From: Mesorhizobium ciceri WSM4083
Lineage (GTDB): Bacteria > Pseudomonadota > Alphaproteobacteria > Rhizobiales > Rhizobiaceae
Length of the DNA: 64,000 nucleotides
Assembly (NCBI RefSeq): GCF_000519305.1
Contig: NZ_JAFG01000013.1
Coordinates: 1 to 64,000 of the forward strand
Direction of reading: 5' to 3'
A program made the translations under genes and the position numbers. The notes beneath the pieces are model-generated. The model did not search any database and was not told the origin of the DNA. It worked only from the letters and a program-made list of their open reading frames with translations. How positions within the stretch are numbered: the stretch's first letter is position 1; every line of letters begins with the position of its first letter. Shown here one piece after another: positions 18,733-28,028 of the stretch.

Positions 18733-19467
18733 CTAGAGACTCGTGTTCCTAAGCAATACATCTCCCTCCACTCCGCGAGGATAGCAGGTCACCACTTCGA
18801 ACGAAGGCAAAAGATCAAGGATGGCCTGCAGGGACAGCTGCCCTTCATAGAGCTCTTGGTCGCTATATTCCGTATAAAGGAACCGTGTGTTGCTCAAGGT
18901 CCGTGTGGCCCCAGCGATGACATCTGACTCGGCCCCCTGCACATCCATCCAGATGAAATCGATCTTGTTCAGATTGGCTTCGCTGCACCAGTCGTCAAGC
19001 CTTCGCGTTTCAACCGGTATGGGATGATCGAACCTGACCCAATCATGTTCGACAAGGTGATTCTTGGGTCGGCGTATCGAGCCAGATCGGTCCCATTCCT
19101 TGGCGCTTCCGTCTCCGTTGCTTGGATGGAAATCGACACTGCCGTTCCGGCTACTGATCGCGATCTCGAACAGCCTCACCTTGTCCAGGTAGAGCTCCAT
19201 GTACTTCTTAAAGCGGGCAGCCGCTCGAGGGTCGGGCTCAAAGCAGTAGAGCTGAGCTCTTGGGCAAAGCCTGAGAAAACGTCGCGTATCAGTCCCGTCA
19301 TTGCAGCCGATGTCGAGGATCACCGGATTGGGCTTTTGAAGGAGGGAAACAATCTGCCGATGTAACTTCAACGACGACACCGGTTCGCGCACACGCTCCA
19401 GAAGCTCTTGCCAGAGCCGCTGCATGGACATTGGAAAGGTCTCCTTGGAAGGCCGGAATATTTCCAT
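18733..19467 (-). CDS. noeI: FkbM-family methyltransferase behind a nod box; NoeI-like
   Basis: The 244-residue protein has the SAM-binding motif I VILDIGCNDGTDT (about residues 49-61), an acidic strand end LYCFEPDP, and the FkbM hallmark IDFIWMDVQGAESDVIAGA. NoeI of Sinorhizobium NGR234 is a fucose 2-O-methyltransferase of the same family and about the same length. The start at 19467 has GAGGAC about 8 bases upstream. A nod box lies at 19686-19734 in the same orientation, so expression should be induced by NodD plus flavonoid. Assignment as noeI rests on family, size and nod box; the acceptor sugar is inferred. Confidence 0.75.
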   Translation of the reverse strand: MEIFRPSKETFPMSMQRLWQELLERVREPVSSLKLHRQIVSLLQKPNPVILDIGCNDGTDTRRFLRLCPRAQLYCFEPDPRAAARFKKYMELYLDKVRLFEIAISSRNGSVDFHPSNGDGSAKEWDRSGSIRRPKNHLVEHDWVRFDHPIPVETRRLDDWCSEANLNKIDFIWMDVQGAESDVIAGATRTLSNTRFLYTEYSDQELYEGQLSLQAILDLLPSFEVVTCYPRGVEGDVLLRNTSL

Positions 19468-19685
19468 TGAACTCGTCCTCAGCGCCTTGAATGTCGTCAG
19501 CCCTAGAGGGTGTAGACCGCGCGGAACCTAGGGCTGACACCGGGCGACTTGGATTGCTTTCGAGTCCTGCGGTGTCGGCCGGGTTCATAAGTCTTCCTAA
19601 GGAACGGGGGCAGTCAGGGGAGGCATCTCGCACTCCTTAGGAGACCTGTTTCCCCGGTCGACGTATTCACATCCCCCATTATCCA

Positions 19686-19734
19686 GAATTGGTAAAATCG
19701 ATTGTCTTGATGGAACGCATGCGCGCGGTGGATA
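19686..19734 (-). promoter_or_regulatory. nod box upstream of the noeI-like gene
   Basis: Read on the minus strand this 49-bp segment begins TATCCACCGCGCGCATG and ends ACAATCGATTTTACCAATTC, matching the NodD-binding consensus over nearly its whole length. The ATC-N9-GAT half-site reads ATC-N9-CAT, and AAACAATC reads AGACAATC. It lies 218 bp upstream of the methyltransferase start, a normal nod-box distance. Confidence 0.88.
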
Positions 19735-20237
19735 CACATCTGCCAGTCGCCTGTGACTGAGTGAGCGAAGGATGCTTCGGCCGTCAGCGTCCCTTCGAGA
19801 CTTTTGCAGCATCACGTCGGAGGCTTTCCGCGGTTCACCAGGAATCGCAGGTCCGCAGCGCCCATCGGATTTCGGCGGCGTGCCACAAGGCGCTGGTCCA
19901 CCTACGCGGCGATTGCTTCGAGGCCCGCCGGACCCAAAGCGTCAACTTGGAGAGCTACATCTCGCGACACGCCGATCTGCTGGGGACTAGCTATAGCTAG
20001 GGTATCGGCACTCAGCATGCCGCCGGACGACTATTTTGACGATTCGCTGGCGACCGCGTTCGCGCGGCTGGACAGCGCCGCTCCCTGTTCAACAACGAGC
20101 CAGGCCCATATGCCCGGTAAACATGGCATCTGAAGCGCTCCTCGCTCACAGCGCGTGATCGTCTGCGCCGGCAGCCGGATCGACCTCGTCCCGCAGTCAT
20201 GCGTAGCCAAGCTTGCCCGCATGGCCGGGAGACGAGC
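19735..20237. other. Interval with no gene recognised
   Basis: About 500 bp between the nod box and the SMP-30 gene end. Three overlapping rightward frames of 60-110 codons exist (for example 19761-20000) but match no family and lack clear ribosome-binding sites. A short palindrome CTAGCTATAGCTAG lies near 19987-20000. Confidence 0.35.
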
Positions 20238-21161
20238 CTAGGGTTGCGCTGCCGGATTGGCGACCACAAAGACGGCATAGAGCGACTGTCGCGCCGTGAT
20301 GAACAGGCGATTGCGCTTGGGGCCGCCGAAGGTGAGGTTGGCCACAGTCTCGGGGATGCGGATCTTGCCGATCAGCGTGCCGTCGGGATCGAAGCAATGG
20401 ATGCCGTCGCCTGCCGCAGCCCAGACACGGCCAGCCGTGTCCACCCTGAACCCGTCGAACAGGCCGGCCGTGCATGTCGCGAAAACGCCGAGCTCGCGCA
20501 GACTGCTGCCCTCGACAGCGAACTTGCGGATGTGCCTTGGCCCGTCCTTCTCATGCGTGGCGCCGGTGTCGCTCACATAGAGCATGGTCTCGTCCGGCGA
20601 GAAGGCAAGTCCGTTGGGCTTCGCCATCGTCGCGACGACGCACACCACCTCACCGGTTGCGGGATCAGTGCGGTAGACATGGCAGCCCTCGATCTCCTGC
20701 TCGGCGCGGTCGCCCTCATAATCCGTGGCGATGCCGTAGGACGGATCGGAAAACCAGATGGTGCCGTCCGAGCGAACCACAACGTCGTTGGGTGAGTTCA
20801 GCCGCTTGCCTTCGAAACGATCGGCGATCACCGTGATCGAGCCGTCGTGCTCGGTGCGCGTGACGCGCCGTGTCCGATGCTCGCAGGTTACCAGCCGCCC
20901 CTGCGGGTCGACTGTGTTCCCATTGGCGTTGTCGGACGGCGCGCGGAAGATCGAGACTACGCCATTGGTGTCGTCGTAGCGCATGATTCGATCGTTCGGG
21001 ATGTCCGAGAACAGCAAGTAGCGGCCAGCGGCAAACCAGGCGGGGCCCTCAAGCCAGCGGCCGCCCGTCCACAGCCGCTCGACCGTCGCATGGCCGACGA
21101 AACTGCGCTCGAAACGCTCGTCCAGAACTTCGAATCCGGCGCCTTCAATGTCTCCGAACAT
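20238..21161 (-). CDS. SMP-30/gluconolactonase-family protein
   Basis: The 307-residue protein is a six-bladed beta-propeller of the SMP-30/LRE type. Recognisable stretches are LEGPAWFAAGRYLLFSDIP (metal-binding Glu near residue 38), RLNSPNDVVVRSDGTIWFSDP (metal-binding Asn and Asp) and MLYVSDTGATHEKDG. Such enzymes hydrolyse sugar lactones in the cytoplasm. It is more GC-rich than the symbiotic genes to its left and stands alone, so it may belong to a different transfer event. A lactonase would pair functionally with the lactone-forming oxidase at 15.5 kb, but nothing links them directly. Confidence 0.87.
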   Translation of the reverse strand: MFGDIEGAGFEVLDERFERSFVGHATVERLWTGGRWLEGPAWFAAGRYLLFSDIPNDRIMRYDDTNGVVSIFRAPSDNANGNTVDPQGRLVTCEHRTRRVTRTEHDGSITVIADRFEGKRLNSPNDVVVRSDGTIWFSDPSYGIATDYEGDRAEQEIEGCHVYRTDPATGEVVCVVATMAKPNGLAFSPDETMLYVSDTGATHEKDGPRHIRKFAVEGSSLRELGVFATCTAGLFDGFRVDTAGRVWAAAGDGIHCFDPDGTLIGKIRIPETVANLTFGGPKRNRLFITARQSLYAVFVVANPAAQP

Positions 21162-21585
21162 GGCTGCTTCTCCACGACATCAGCTTATCGACAGCCGTCG
21201 CGGTCCCCTGTTTTCGAGACTTGGCCTTGAGGAGGACTCGCGCTGCTAGGCCTTCATCCGCAATTTGCATGCCGGTTTGTGAGCAGAACCTTGCAGCGGT
21301 ACGATTGTCGCTCGGCGTTGGCGACTGCCCTCCCGGGATGTCGTTCTGATTCGGCGGGCCGCGGCCGCCAAGACCGGATTGTAGTTGCCATGCGTCCACC
21401 ATCGGTTGTCCGGGCGTCGCGATCTGCCGGGTCAATGGCAAGCTCCGCCCCGCTTGGCGGGCAATTGCATTTGTAGGTCGCTTAGCTCTTCAGGACTTCC
21501 GTCACCACCAAAGTGGTCCGCCGGCCAGACACCTCTCGACAGAGCATCGATCGGTCACGTCCCGACGAAGATCCCGGCACTCATG
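21162..21585. other. Interval between SMP-30 and the relaxase gene
   Basis: No coding frame is supported. It borders the ICE transfer block and is one place to look for an origin of transfer, although no inverted-repeat and nick-site pair was identified by eye. Confidence 0.3.
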
Positions 21586-23556
21586 TCACGAGACACTCGG
21601 TCCACTCCTCTGTCGGCCGATAGTCCATGAAATCCCCTCTCCGCGCATGGTGCCGGACACCTCCTTGCCGATGTGCCGATCAAGCACTGGCCGCCATGGC
21701 ACGAGCGTGAACTCGCGCGACTTCTCGATGACAGCGTATCGGCCGCTGGCAAGCTCGACGGAGCGGCGGAGCGTACCCTCTACTCGTTCTCCAGACCGGG
21801 CCTCGGAATACGATAGCCCAAGTTCGTCTGACAGCTGACCGGCAACACGGTTCAGTTCGCGCTGGCGCAGGATGGAAAGCATGTTCGCGCGGAAAACCAT
21901 CCTGCCCTGCTCTTCATGCGCCAGGCCTTGCACGATCAGCCATTGCCCCCGGCGGATCTGCACCTCACGCACCTCACGGCCGAAGCCCGAGTTGCGCAGG
22001 GGCTCCGGCTTGTCGGAAACCAGCTCTTGGTCTGTCCAGGTCACGCCGTCGAAGCCAGCTTGGCGCTGCACCGACAATGAAGAGAGCTTCTCGACGACCA
22101 CAGGTTCAGCCCTGGCCCGCAGCCGCTCGTATTCGGATGCGCGATCGAGATGATCCGACCCGATGAGCCAGGTGCCGTCCGGCTGGCGCTCGACGGCCCG
22201 GGTGGCGCGCCGGATCGCCTCCAGCCGGCGCACATGTGTTGCGGCAAAGCTTTCGGTCGCTGACGGATCATGCCGCAGGTGGATATCGACGTTGTAACGG
22301 CCGCCATGCGCGGCGGCGATCTCGGCCGTCGTCAGATCAACCTGCCTGGGCTCGGTGTTCCTCGGTGTGACCCGGACGATGCAGCCGTCGGGCGTCGGTT
22401 CGGTGCCCTCACCTTTGCCGATGTCGATGTAACGGGTTTTTCCATCCACCCCGTCGACGATGAGGTAATGACGGTCGTCGATCTCGTCGGCAAGCCCGCG
22501 CCCGACAACGCGGCCGACGACACGCTGGGCCGGCTCACCGGATCGATGATGGATCACCCAGCCGGCGGCACTGCGGGCGAGCCCCTTGCCTGTCAGCTCG
22601 CGATGCATGGTCTTGAAGATGTCACCGCGCTCGCCGATGCCGCGCAACGTGGCTTCGAGCTCGCCATCGAGGCGCCAGCGACCCGACCCGACCTCTTGTG
22701 CCAAGCCCATCCGCTCGAGCTTGCGCAGCCGGCCCTGGTGCAGCGTGTGGCGAAAAGCCTCGCGGGTGGCTGGCGAGACAACGCCGTCATCGTCGCGCAT
22801 GCGCAGCAGCTGCCGGTCGATGCTGGTGAAGCGTTCCTGCTCCACTTCCTGACGCAGGCGCTGTTCGATCTGCCGGTCGGTGCGGGGACCGAGATCGAGA
22901 CTTACCAATTCGGCCGCGCGCTCGCGCAAACCAGAGGCGACGTAGTCGCGCGCGATCACAAGATTCGCACCCCGATCGTCCTTGCCACGGACGATGATAT
23001 GCGTGTGCGGATGGCCGGTGTTGAAATGGTCCACGGCAACCCAGTCAAGCCTCGTGCCGAGGTCCTCTTCCATCTGCGCCATGAGGCGACGGGTCAGCGG
23101 CTTGAGGTCGTCATACTCGATGCCGTCTTCTGGCGCGACGATGAAGCGGAACTGATGTCGGTCGCCATCCGCGCGATCGACAAACGCCTTACCATCAATG
23201 CGGTCGCTGTCGGCACCGTAAAGCTCGCCAGGCGCGCCTTCCCTGGTGACGCCGTCACGCTGGATGTAGCGCAGATGCGCACGCGCTCCGACCGCGCCCC
23301 TGCCGGCCAGCTTCACGATGCGGGCCTTGACGACGACGCGACGCTGACGGAAGCCAGCATAGCGATCGCGCGATTTCAGCAGCGCAGCCGCTGCCCCGCC
23401 GCGCCCTGCCCGGCTTCCGGTGAACCGCGCACCGCCCCGCGGCCGGCCGCCGGCTCTGTTGATGGCCGCACGGAGCTGGCCAGCGTAGCGTTTGCCGGCC
23501 TTGGAGCCGCGGGAGCCTATTTTCCCAAGCTTCGGCCTGAACTCGTCATCCTGCAT
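21586..23556 (-). CDS. rlxS: Conjugative relaxase, VirD2/DUF3363 type
   Basis: The protein has 656 residues from the ATG at 23556, which has CGGAGG at good spacing; the longer open frame adds an unrelated N-terminus. After a basic, Gly/Arg-rich head the relaxase domain shows a likely nucleophile Tyr in HLRYIQRDG (about residue 97) and the three-His metal motif in HFNTGHPHTHIIVRG (about residues 177-191). The C-terminal two thirds is the DUF3363 region. It would nick oriT and pilot the single strand. It is the last gene of the leftward rdfS-traF-transglycosylase-relaxase set, the order known from Mesorhizobium symbiosis ICEs. Confidence 0.88.
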   Translation of the reverse strand: MQDDEFRPKLGKIGSRGSKAGKRYAGQLRAAINRAGGRPRGGARFTGSRAGRGGAAAALLKSRDRYAGFRQRRVVVKARIVKLAGRGAVGARAHLRYIQRDGVTREGAPGELYGADSDRIDGKAFVDRADGDRHQFRFIVAPEDGIEYDDLKPLTRRLMAQMEEDLGTRLDWVAVDHFNTGHPHTHIIVRGKDDRGANLVIARDYVASGLRERAAELVSLDLGPRTDRQIEQRLRQEVEQERFTSIDRQLLRMRDDDGVVSPATREAFRHTLHQGRLRKLERMGLAQEVGSGRWRLDGELEATLRGIGERGDIFKTMHRELTGKGLARSAAGWVIHHRSGEPAQRVVGRVVGRGLADEIDDRHYLIVDGVDGKTRYIDIGKGEGTEPTPDGCIVRVTPRNTEPRQVDLTTAEIAAAHGGRYNVDIHLRHDPSATESFAATHVRRLEAIRRATRAVERQPDGTWLIGSDHLDRASEYERLRARAEPVVVEKLSSLSVQRQAGFDGVTWTDQELVSDKPEPLRNSGFGREVREVQIRRGQWLIVQGLAHEEQGRMVFRANMLSILRQRELNRVAGQLSDELGLSYSEARSGERVEGTLRRSVELASGRYAVIEKSREFTLVPWRPVLDRHIGKEVSGTMRGEGISWTIGRQRSGPSVS

Positions 23557-23737
23557 TCCCAGCCTCCGGGTGTAATGGAGTCGAATCAGCCACTTGCGCT
23601 CGCCTGCTCTCCTGATGCTGGAGGCAGCCTCCGGCAAAAACGATGTGCAGACAGACACTTGCACGCCTCGTGGAGGCGGTGCCTTTATCTTGCCTTCCGC
23701 GCCCTGCCCATTCGGACGCGTCCGGCCCGCACCATCG

Positions 23738-24421
23738 CTACCCCTCCGGCTCCTGCGCTCGCGCGCCGACCTTGCCAAGCGGCACGAAGAGATCGCCGTC
23801 TCGCGCGCTGGCGCGAACACCATCTTGAAGGAAAAACAGCGAGCGCCCGGAGGGGGCACTTTGCGTTTTTGGAGAGACAGGTTTGCCCTTCAATTCCTTC
23901 ATGTCGGTGGCAGAAACACCCGCCGCCCTGAGCTGCTGGAGATAGTCGACCGTTTCTTTCGGCAGCGGCTTGCCGCGTTTGAGATGCGCTTCGTAGCGCT
24001 CGGGGCCGGCATTGTAGGCGGCAAACAGGCCGGGGAATCCGAAGCGGTCATACATGGCGCTGAGATAGGCGGTGCCGGCCAGGATGTTGTCGCGCGGGTC
24101 GTGCGGATTTGGCCCCAGGCCATGCGCCGCGCGCATCTGTGCATAAGTGCCGGGCATCACCTGCATGAGGCCCATGGCGCCGGCGCGCGAGGTGATCGGC
24201 CGGCCGTCAAGCATCGTCTTGCCGCTGCTTTCGGCATCGATGACGGCGCCAATCCAGGCTTGCGGAACATGGAAGCGCCGGCTTGCTTCGGCTATGAATC
24301 CCTGCCATCTTTGCAGATGCGGACTTAGGGAGATGACGACCGGTTGGGCACCGGTCGCGGCGGAGCAGGCGCATGGCGCGACAGCGATCATGCCAAAGAG
24401 CAGGAGAGTCACTCGGTCCAT
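23738..24421 (-). CDS. Lytic transglycosylase (SLT domain) of the transfer system
   Basis: The 227-residue protein has a signal peptide with a lipobox-like CACSAA segment, then an SLT domain: WIGAVIDAESSGKTM with the catalytic Glu, GAMGLMQVMPGTYAQM, and NILAGTAYLSAMYDRFG with FAAYNAGPERYE. It opens the peptidoglycan for the conjugation channel in the periplasm. Its start overlaps the end of traF by 13 bp. In ICEMlSymR7A a gene of this kind lies between traF and the relaxase gene. Confidence 0.9.
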   Translation of the reverse strand: MDRVTLLLFGMIAVAPCACSAATGAQPVVISLSPHLQRWQGFIAEASRRFHVPQAWIGAVIDAESSGKTMLDGRPITSRAGAMGLMQVMPGTYAQMRAAHGLGPNPHDPRDNILAGTAYLSAMYDRFGFPGLFAAYNAGPERYEAHLKRGKPLPKETVDYLQQLRAAGVSATDMKELKGKPVSPKTQSAPSGRSLFFLQDGVRASARDGDLFVPLGKVGARAQEPEG

Positions 24422-24957
24422 AGCGGCACGAGCCTCCCGATGATATTCGCGGCCGGCACCGGCCCGAAATAGCGGCTGTCGAAGGAGCGAGTGGTGTCGC
24501 TGCCGAGCAGGAACACCTCGTTCCGGTCAAGCGCTCGGCAGCCGTTCCACCATGGCAACGGCCGGCCCTGGGCATCGGTCTTGAGGCGGCGCGCGACGAT
24601 GTCGCCGCCGATGATGATGGCATCATGGAAGGCGCAGACATGCTCGGTCGGGAGCGCTGCGAGCCGCTTGACCAGCGGGATGTTGCGCGGCAGGTAGCCG
24701 CGTTGGGCGGCCAGATAGGCCACGTAATCAGGCGTGCGGACGAGCACGAGATCGCCTCGCGCCGGCGCGCCGGCTGCGACGCGATAAAGGCCGATCGGCG
24801 CGCTGGCCGAGGCATTCCAGACCAGCCATGGCGCTGGTTGAGCGAGGCCGGCGAAGCCGATCAGGGCGAGCCCGATCGCGGCAGCGGCGATCGTCTTGCG
24901 CGCGCGAAGGCGGCGTAGGCCGGAGCCGATCAGACGGAGGGAAGGAAGCCTCTTCAT
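24409..24957 (-). CDS. traF: TraF-type S26 signal peptidase
   Basis: The 182-residue protein has one N-terminal membrane segment (about residues 22-40) and the S26C serine-lysine dyad: SASAPIGLYRV (Ser near residue 53) and LVKRLAALPTEHV (Lys near residue 98). TraF peptidases mature and cyclise conjugative pilins. The ATG at 24957 overlaps the rdfS stop in ATGA fashion, which fixes the start. Transfer ICEs of Mesorhizobium carry traF directly after rdfS. Confidence 0.9.
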   Translation of the reverse strand: MKRLPSLRLIGSGLRRLRARKTIAAAAIGLALIGFAGLAQPAPWLVWNASASAPIGLYRVAAGAPARGDLVLVRTPDYVAYLAAQRGYLPRNIPLVKRLAALPTEHVCAFHDAIIIGGDIVARRLKTDAQGRPLPWWNGCRALDRNEVFLLGSDTTRSFDSRYFGPVPAANIIGRLVPLWTE

Positions 24958-25214
24958 GAGCGGCCTCCCGCGTCGTCCGGCGCGGAGCCGGCGTTGGCGA
25001 AAGGGTCCAGCGGTTGGCCTTTCGACCACTCGTCGAGTTCGTCGATGTGGTAGCGGACATAGCGGCCGTGCTTGCGGAATTTCGGGCCGCCGCCCTTGAG
25101 CCGCATCTTTTCCAGGGTGCGCAGGGACAGCCCGACATAGAAGGCGGCCTGCGCGGTGTTGAGAAACGGGCTGCCCTTCTTGGCGCGGGCCGCGCGTTCG
25201 TTTTCGTCGTCCAT
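24954..25214 (-). CDS. rdfS: RdfS-like excisionase (recombination directionality factor)
   Basis: The 86-residue protein has a MerR/AlpA-like winged helix: FLNTAQAAFYVGLSLRTLEKMR as the helix-turn-helix and a wing FRKHGRYVRYHIDELDEW. RdfS of ICEMlSymR7A is of this size and type, sits directly before traF, and steers the integrase IntS towards excision. Translational coupling to traF ties excision to transfer. About 145 bp of upstream sequence separate it from DUF736, enough for its own promoter; in R7A that promoter is activated by FseA. Confidence 0.85.
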   Translation of the reverse strand: MDDENERAARAKKGSPFLNTAQAAFYVGLSLRTLEKMRLKGGGPKFRKHGRYVRYHIDELDEWSKGQPLDPFANAGSAPDDAGGRS

Positions 25215-25360
25215 GGTGATCCTCGTCGCTTATGGAGAAGCGATGGAGAGGATCGGCGAACGAGGGCGCCTGCGGGACGGGCGAAGAGTCCGGGGGCGGG
25301 TTTTCGCCGCTCTTCGAAGAAGCCCCGCGCCGGTCGCGGCGCGGGGCTCGGTGTGGCCGA

Positions 25361-25684
25361 TCAGTCGACCGGGTTCCAGATGATGGCGTAGGTGTCGTCG
25401 TCATCCTGGCCGGCGGCGCGGCCGAGATTGGCGTAGAGCTTGCGCGGTCCGAACTCGGGGGCGGCGATCGACAGGCTCACATAGTCCTTGCCGGAGGCCT
25501 CGCCGATGCGGATCCAGCCGGCGCCCACCTCGACGCCTTGCGTCAGCACCCGGAAGTCGGGATGGTTGTCGGCGCTCTTGGCCTGGTTGGGCACGATGTC
25601 GATGTCGGCGCGCACGCTGAGCGTCTTGAGCTGGCCCTTGTAGCCGCCGTTGTCCTGCTTGGTGACGTATCCGATCGCGGTCAT
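25361..25684 (-). CDS. DUF736 family protein
   Basis: The 107-residue protein begins MTAIGYVTKQDNGGYKGQLK and contains the VGAGWIRIGEASGKDYVSL and APEFGPRKLYANLG segments that define DUF736. The family is common on rhizobial plasmids and ICEs beside ParB, DUF2958 and ArdC genes; its function is unknown. The ATG at 25684 is chosen over a longer frame that has no family match. A foldable repeat (25735-25925) lies about 50 bp upstream. Confidence 0.88.
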   Translation of the reverse strand: MTAIGYVTKQDNGGYKGQLKTLSVRADIDIVPNQAKSADNHPDFRVLTQGVEVGAGWIRIGEASGKDYVSLSIAAPEFGPRKLYANLGRAAGQDDDDTYAIIWNPVD

Positions 25685-25734
25685 GTCAGTCTCCTTTTTG
25701 CTGTCGCCGGGGACCATTCCCCTGCGATGGCGGA

Positions 25735-25925
25735 CCGTGATGGGCGGTCCGGACCGCCTGAACCCGACAGGGCCGCAGCGGCAGCGGAGGACCCGAGCAG
25801 GCAGGTTTTTTGCAGCGAAGCGGGCGCGAGGAGCCGCCGCAGGCGGCGGGGAAAAAACCTGCTGGCGAGGGTTTCGGGCGGGCCGGAACCGCCCATAGGT
25901 CGACAAGCCAGCCGCAGGGGAATGG
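25735..25925. repeat. Foldable GC-rich repeat, copy A
   Basis: The ends are inverted copies (TGGGCGGT near 25740 and ACCGCCCA near 25890). Inside, CAGGTTTTTTGC pairs with GGGGAAAAAACCTGC, and GCCGCCG is repeated inverted. It lies just upstream of the DUF736 gene and resembles copies B and C in layout and in a GGGCCG...GGAGGA core, though it is the most diverged. Confidence 0.5.
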
Positions 25926-25930
25926 TGCTC

Positions 25931-26221
25931 GAAGACGGCTGGGAGACTAGCTGCGCGATCGGCTGACACCAAGCAAAGGCGGCGGCGGGGTGCCAGTCTT
26001 GCGTCGCTCGCAGGCAAAATCCCATCGGCGTATGTGCCCATGGACCGGTCGCCGCGACAAAGCACGCGGGCGAGTTTGGGGCTGGCGAAGGCGTCGAATT
26101 GGCGCCGGGTGTGGTCTGCGGCGCGCGGCTCAAAGGCCGCAAAAGTGCAGCCGGCGCCGTCCCGGGAGATGGTCCCCCAAGCGGCGGCTTTTGAAAGAGC
26201 CGCCGCCTGGGCTTGGCTGGA
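25931..26221. other. Interval between copy A and the ParB gene end
   Basis: GC-rich, with no supported frame. Overlapping frames on both strands look like composition effects. Confidence 0.35.
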
Positions 26222-27952
26222 TCATTGCGCCGCAAACAGCGGCTGAACGCGGGCCCACTGGTCGGCGGTGCGGAAGCCGCCGCGCGCCGTGTAGCTTTCG
26301 ACCGGGAATTTCATCCAGCGCGGCAGCCACGTCTCGACCTGCTCGCGGCCGTTCTCGCCGGCAAGGAAGTCGCGGATGATCTTCTTTTGCGTCTTGACCT
26401 TCTCGGCGACATTGCCGTCGGCGACATGCTTGCCGCCGATCTCACCAAGCATGACATTGGCGATTTCCTTGTCGCGCAGAAGCTCGAAAAAGGCGTCATC
26501 CGCCTGCCACCAACCGGCCATGTCGACCTTCAAATGATGCCCAAGCGCCTCGATCACGGCGCTGCCGGCTTCGAGCGTTTCGGCCATGACGATGGTGAGA
26601 ACGCGCATGACATCGTCGTCGGACAGCGTCAGCAAACGAGCAAAGACATGCGCCGTGTCATAGCCGTCGCCATAGCGACCGACGACAGCGGCGTCCTCGT
26701 CCGGTTGCCCGAGCAGGGCCAGGACCGCGCGCCGCTTTTCGGCGAATGCGGCCTCGGCCTTGCAGGCTGCGAGGCTCGCCGCGACCGTCTCATTGGCGGC
26801 GCGCTGCGGCTCGCAGCGCACCTGCCACAGGCTTGAGCCGGCAATCGCATGCGCCACCATCAGGCGAAGCGCTGTGCCTGGATGATCAAGCAGCCCGGCG
26901 CGCACGGCGGCATGACGGTGCAGATCGACATAGTTCTGCATCGGGCCGCTGAGTTCGGGACGCGACGGTTTGGCGGCGATCTCCTCCTGCTCGCTCCCCT
27001 CGCTTTGATCGCGGGCGCGACGCGCTTCCTTGCGCGACAGCCAGCCTTCGTGGCACTCGACCTCGCCGCGATGCGACACGGTGATGACGACCTTGCCGCC
27101 CTTCTTCTTCGGCGTCTTCTCGTGGTCCCATGAGTGGAAATGCTGGCCGGGTTCGAGCACGGTCACTTCACTCCATCCCGCCTCGAGATAGGCGTCGCGG
27201 CTGGCGGCAATGGCCTCGTTCTGCTTGAGCCAGAACAGGTCGGCATCGGCGAAATAGCTCTCCTCGCCGAACAGATCTGAGACGATGAGGCCGGGATAGT
27301 CCTCGATGGCGAACAGGGCGACCTTGGTGGCAATCGACTGGCCGCCGAACAGCCATTGCTTCAGCTGGTAGCCGCGCGGCGCGTATTGCTCGGGATCGGC
27401 ATAAAGAGCCAGCCAGTCCTTCTGCTGCGCTTTCGAAGCCATGGTGAGATAGCGCACTGTTTCGGCGTCGATCTCCTCGCGCCGATAGGCTTCACGGATC
27501 TTGGGCAACAAGTCGCCAAGCGCCAGCGAGCGCTTCACCATCAGCTCGGTGATGCCGAAGGTGACGGCGATGTCGGCAATCGTGCGGCCTTCCCTGATCA
27601 GCCGCGAGAACGTCTCCCATTGGGAGACTTCGTCGGGATCGAGGCGGGCGATGTTTTCGATGAGCGAGGCTTCGAGCGCATCGGCGTCATCGCCGTCTTC
27701 CATGATGGCGCAGGGCAAGGGCTCGCCCTCGCCGCGCTCCTCGGCGAGCGACTTGGCGGCGAAATAGCGTCGCCGACCGGCGACGATCTCGAAGCTTTCG
27801 GGCGTGCCGTTGGGCCGCACCAGAAGCGGCACCAGAACGCCGCGCGCACGCACGGACGGCAGAATGTCGGACAGGTCGGGCGCGCGTTTTGCGTGCCGCA
27901 TGTTGGCGGCGGAAATGTTGAGCTTATCAAGCGCAATGTGGGCAAGCTGCAT
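26222..27952 (-). CDS. ParB/Srx-domain protein of the ICE
   Basis: The 576-residue protein has an N-terminal ParB domain (about residues 5-110) with GVLVPLLVRPNG, the nucleotide-contacting EIVAGRRRYFAAKSLAEE and SLIENIARLDPDEVSQWETF, followed by a KorB/Spo0J-like helix-turn-helix (RTIADIAVTFGITELMVKRSL). The long C-terminal region is specific to plasmid and ICE relatives, with a basic KKKGGK patch near residue 280. It may act in partition, maintenance or regulation of the excised element. Equivalent genes lie next to DUF2958 and ArdC in Mesorhizobium ICEs. Confidence 0.88.
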   Translation of the reverse strand: MQLAHIALDKLNISAANMRHAKRAPDLSDILPSVRARGVLVPLLVRPNGTPESFEIVAGRRRYFAAKSLAEERGEGEPLPCAIMEDGDDADALEASLIENIARLDPDEVSQWETFSRLIREGRTIADIAVTFGITELMVKRSLALGDLLPKIREAYRREEIDAETVRYLTMASKAQQKDWLALYADPEQYAPRGYQLKQWLFGGQSIATKVALFAIEDYPGLIVSDLFGEESYFADADLFWLKQNEAIAASRDAYLEAGWSEVTVLEPGQHFHSWDHEKTPKKKGGKVVITVSHRGEVECHEGWLSRKEARRARDQSEGSEQEEIAAKPSRPELSGPMQNYVDLHRHAAVRAGLLDHPGTALRLMVAHAIAGSSLWQVRCEPQRAANETVAASLAACKAEAAFAEKRRAVLALLGQPDEDAAVVGRYGDGYDTAHVFARLLTLSDDDVMRVLTIVMAETLEAGSAVIEALGHHLKVDMAGWWQADDAFFELLRDKEIANVMLGEIGGKHVADGNVAEKVKTQKKIIRDFLAGENGREQVETWLPRWMKFPVESYTARGGFRTADQWARVQPLFAAQ

Positions 27953-28028
27953 GGGTTAGTCTCCTTCGTTTGGGGTTGAGTTGCCCGCCGCGAGGGCGCA
28001 GGCCGGGCGGCGGGCGGGTTTTCCACGC

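Noticed and set aside
22270..23931. 553-codon rightward frame antiparallel to the relaxase gene
   Set aside because: It is the GC-rich shadow of the relaxase gene; the leftward frame carries the relaxase motifs and a ribosome-binding site.
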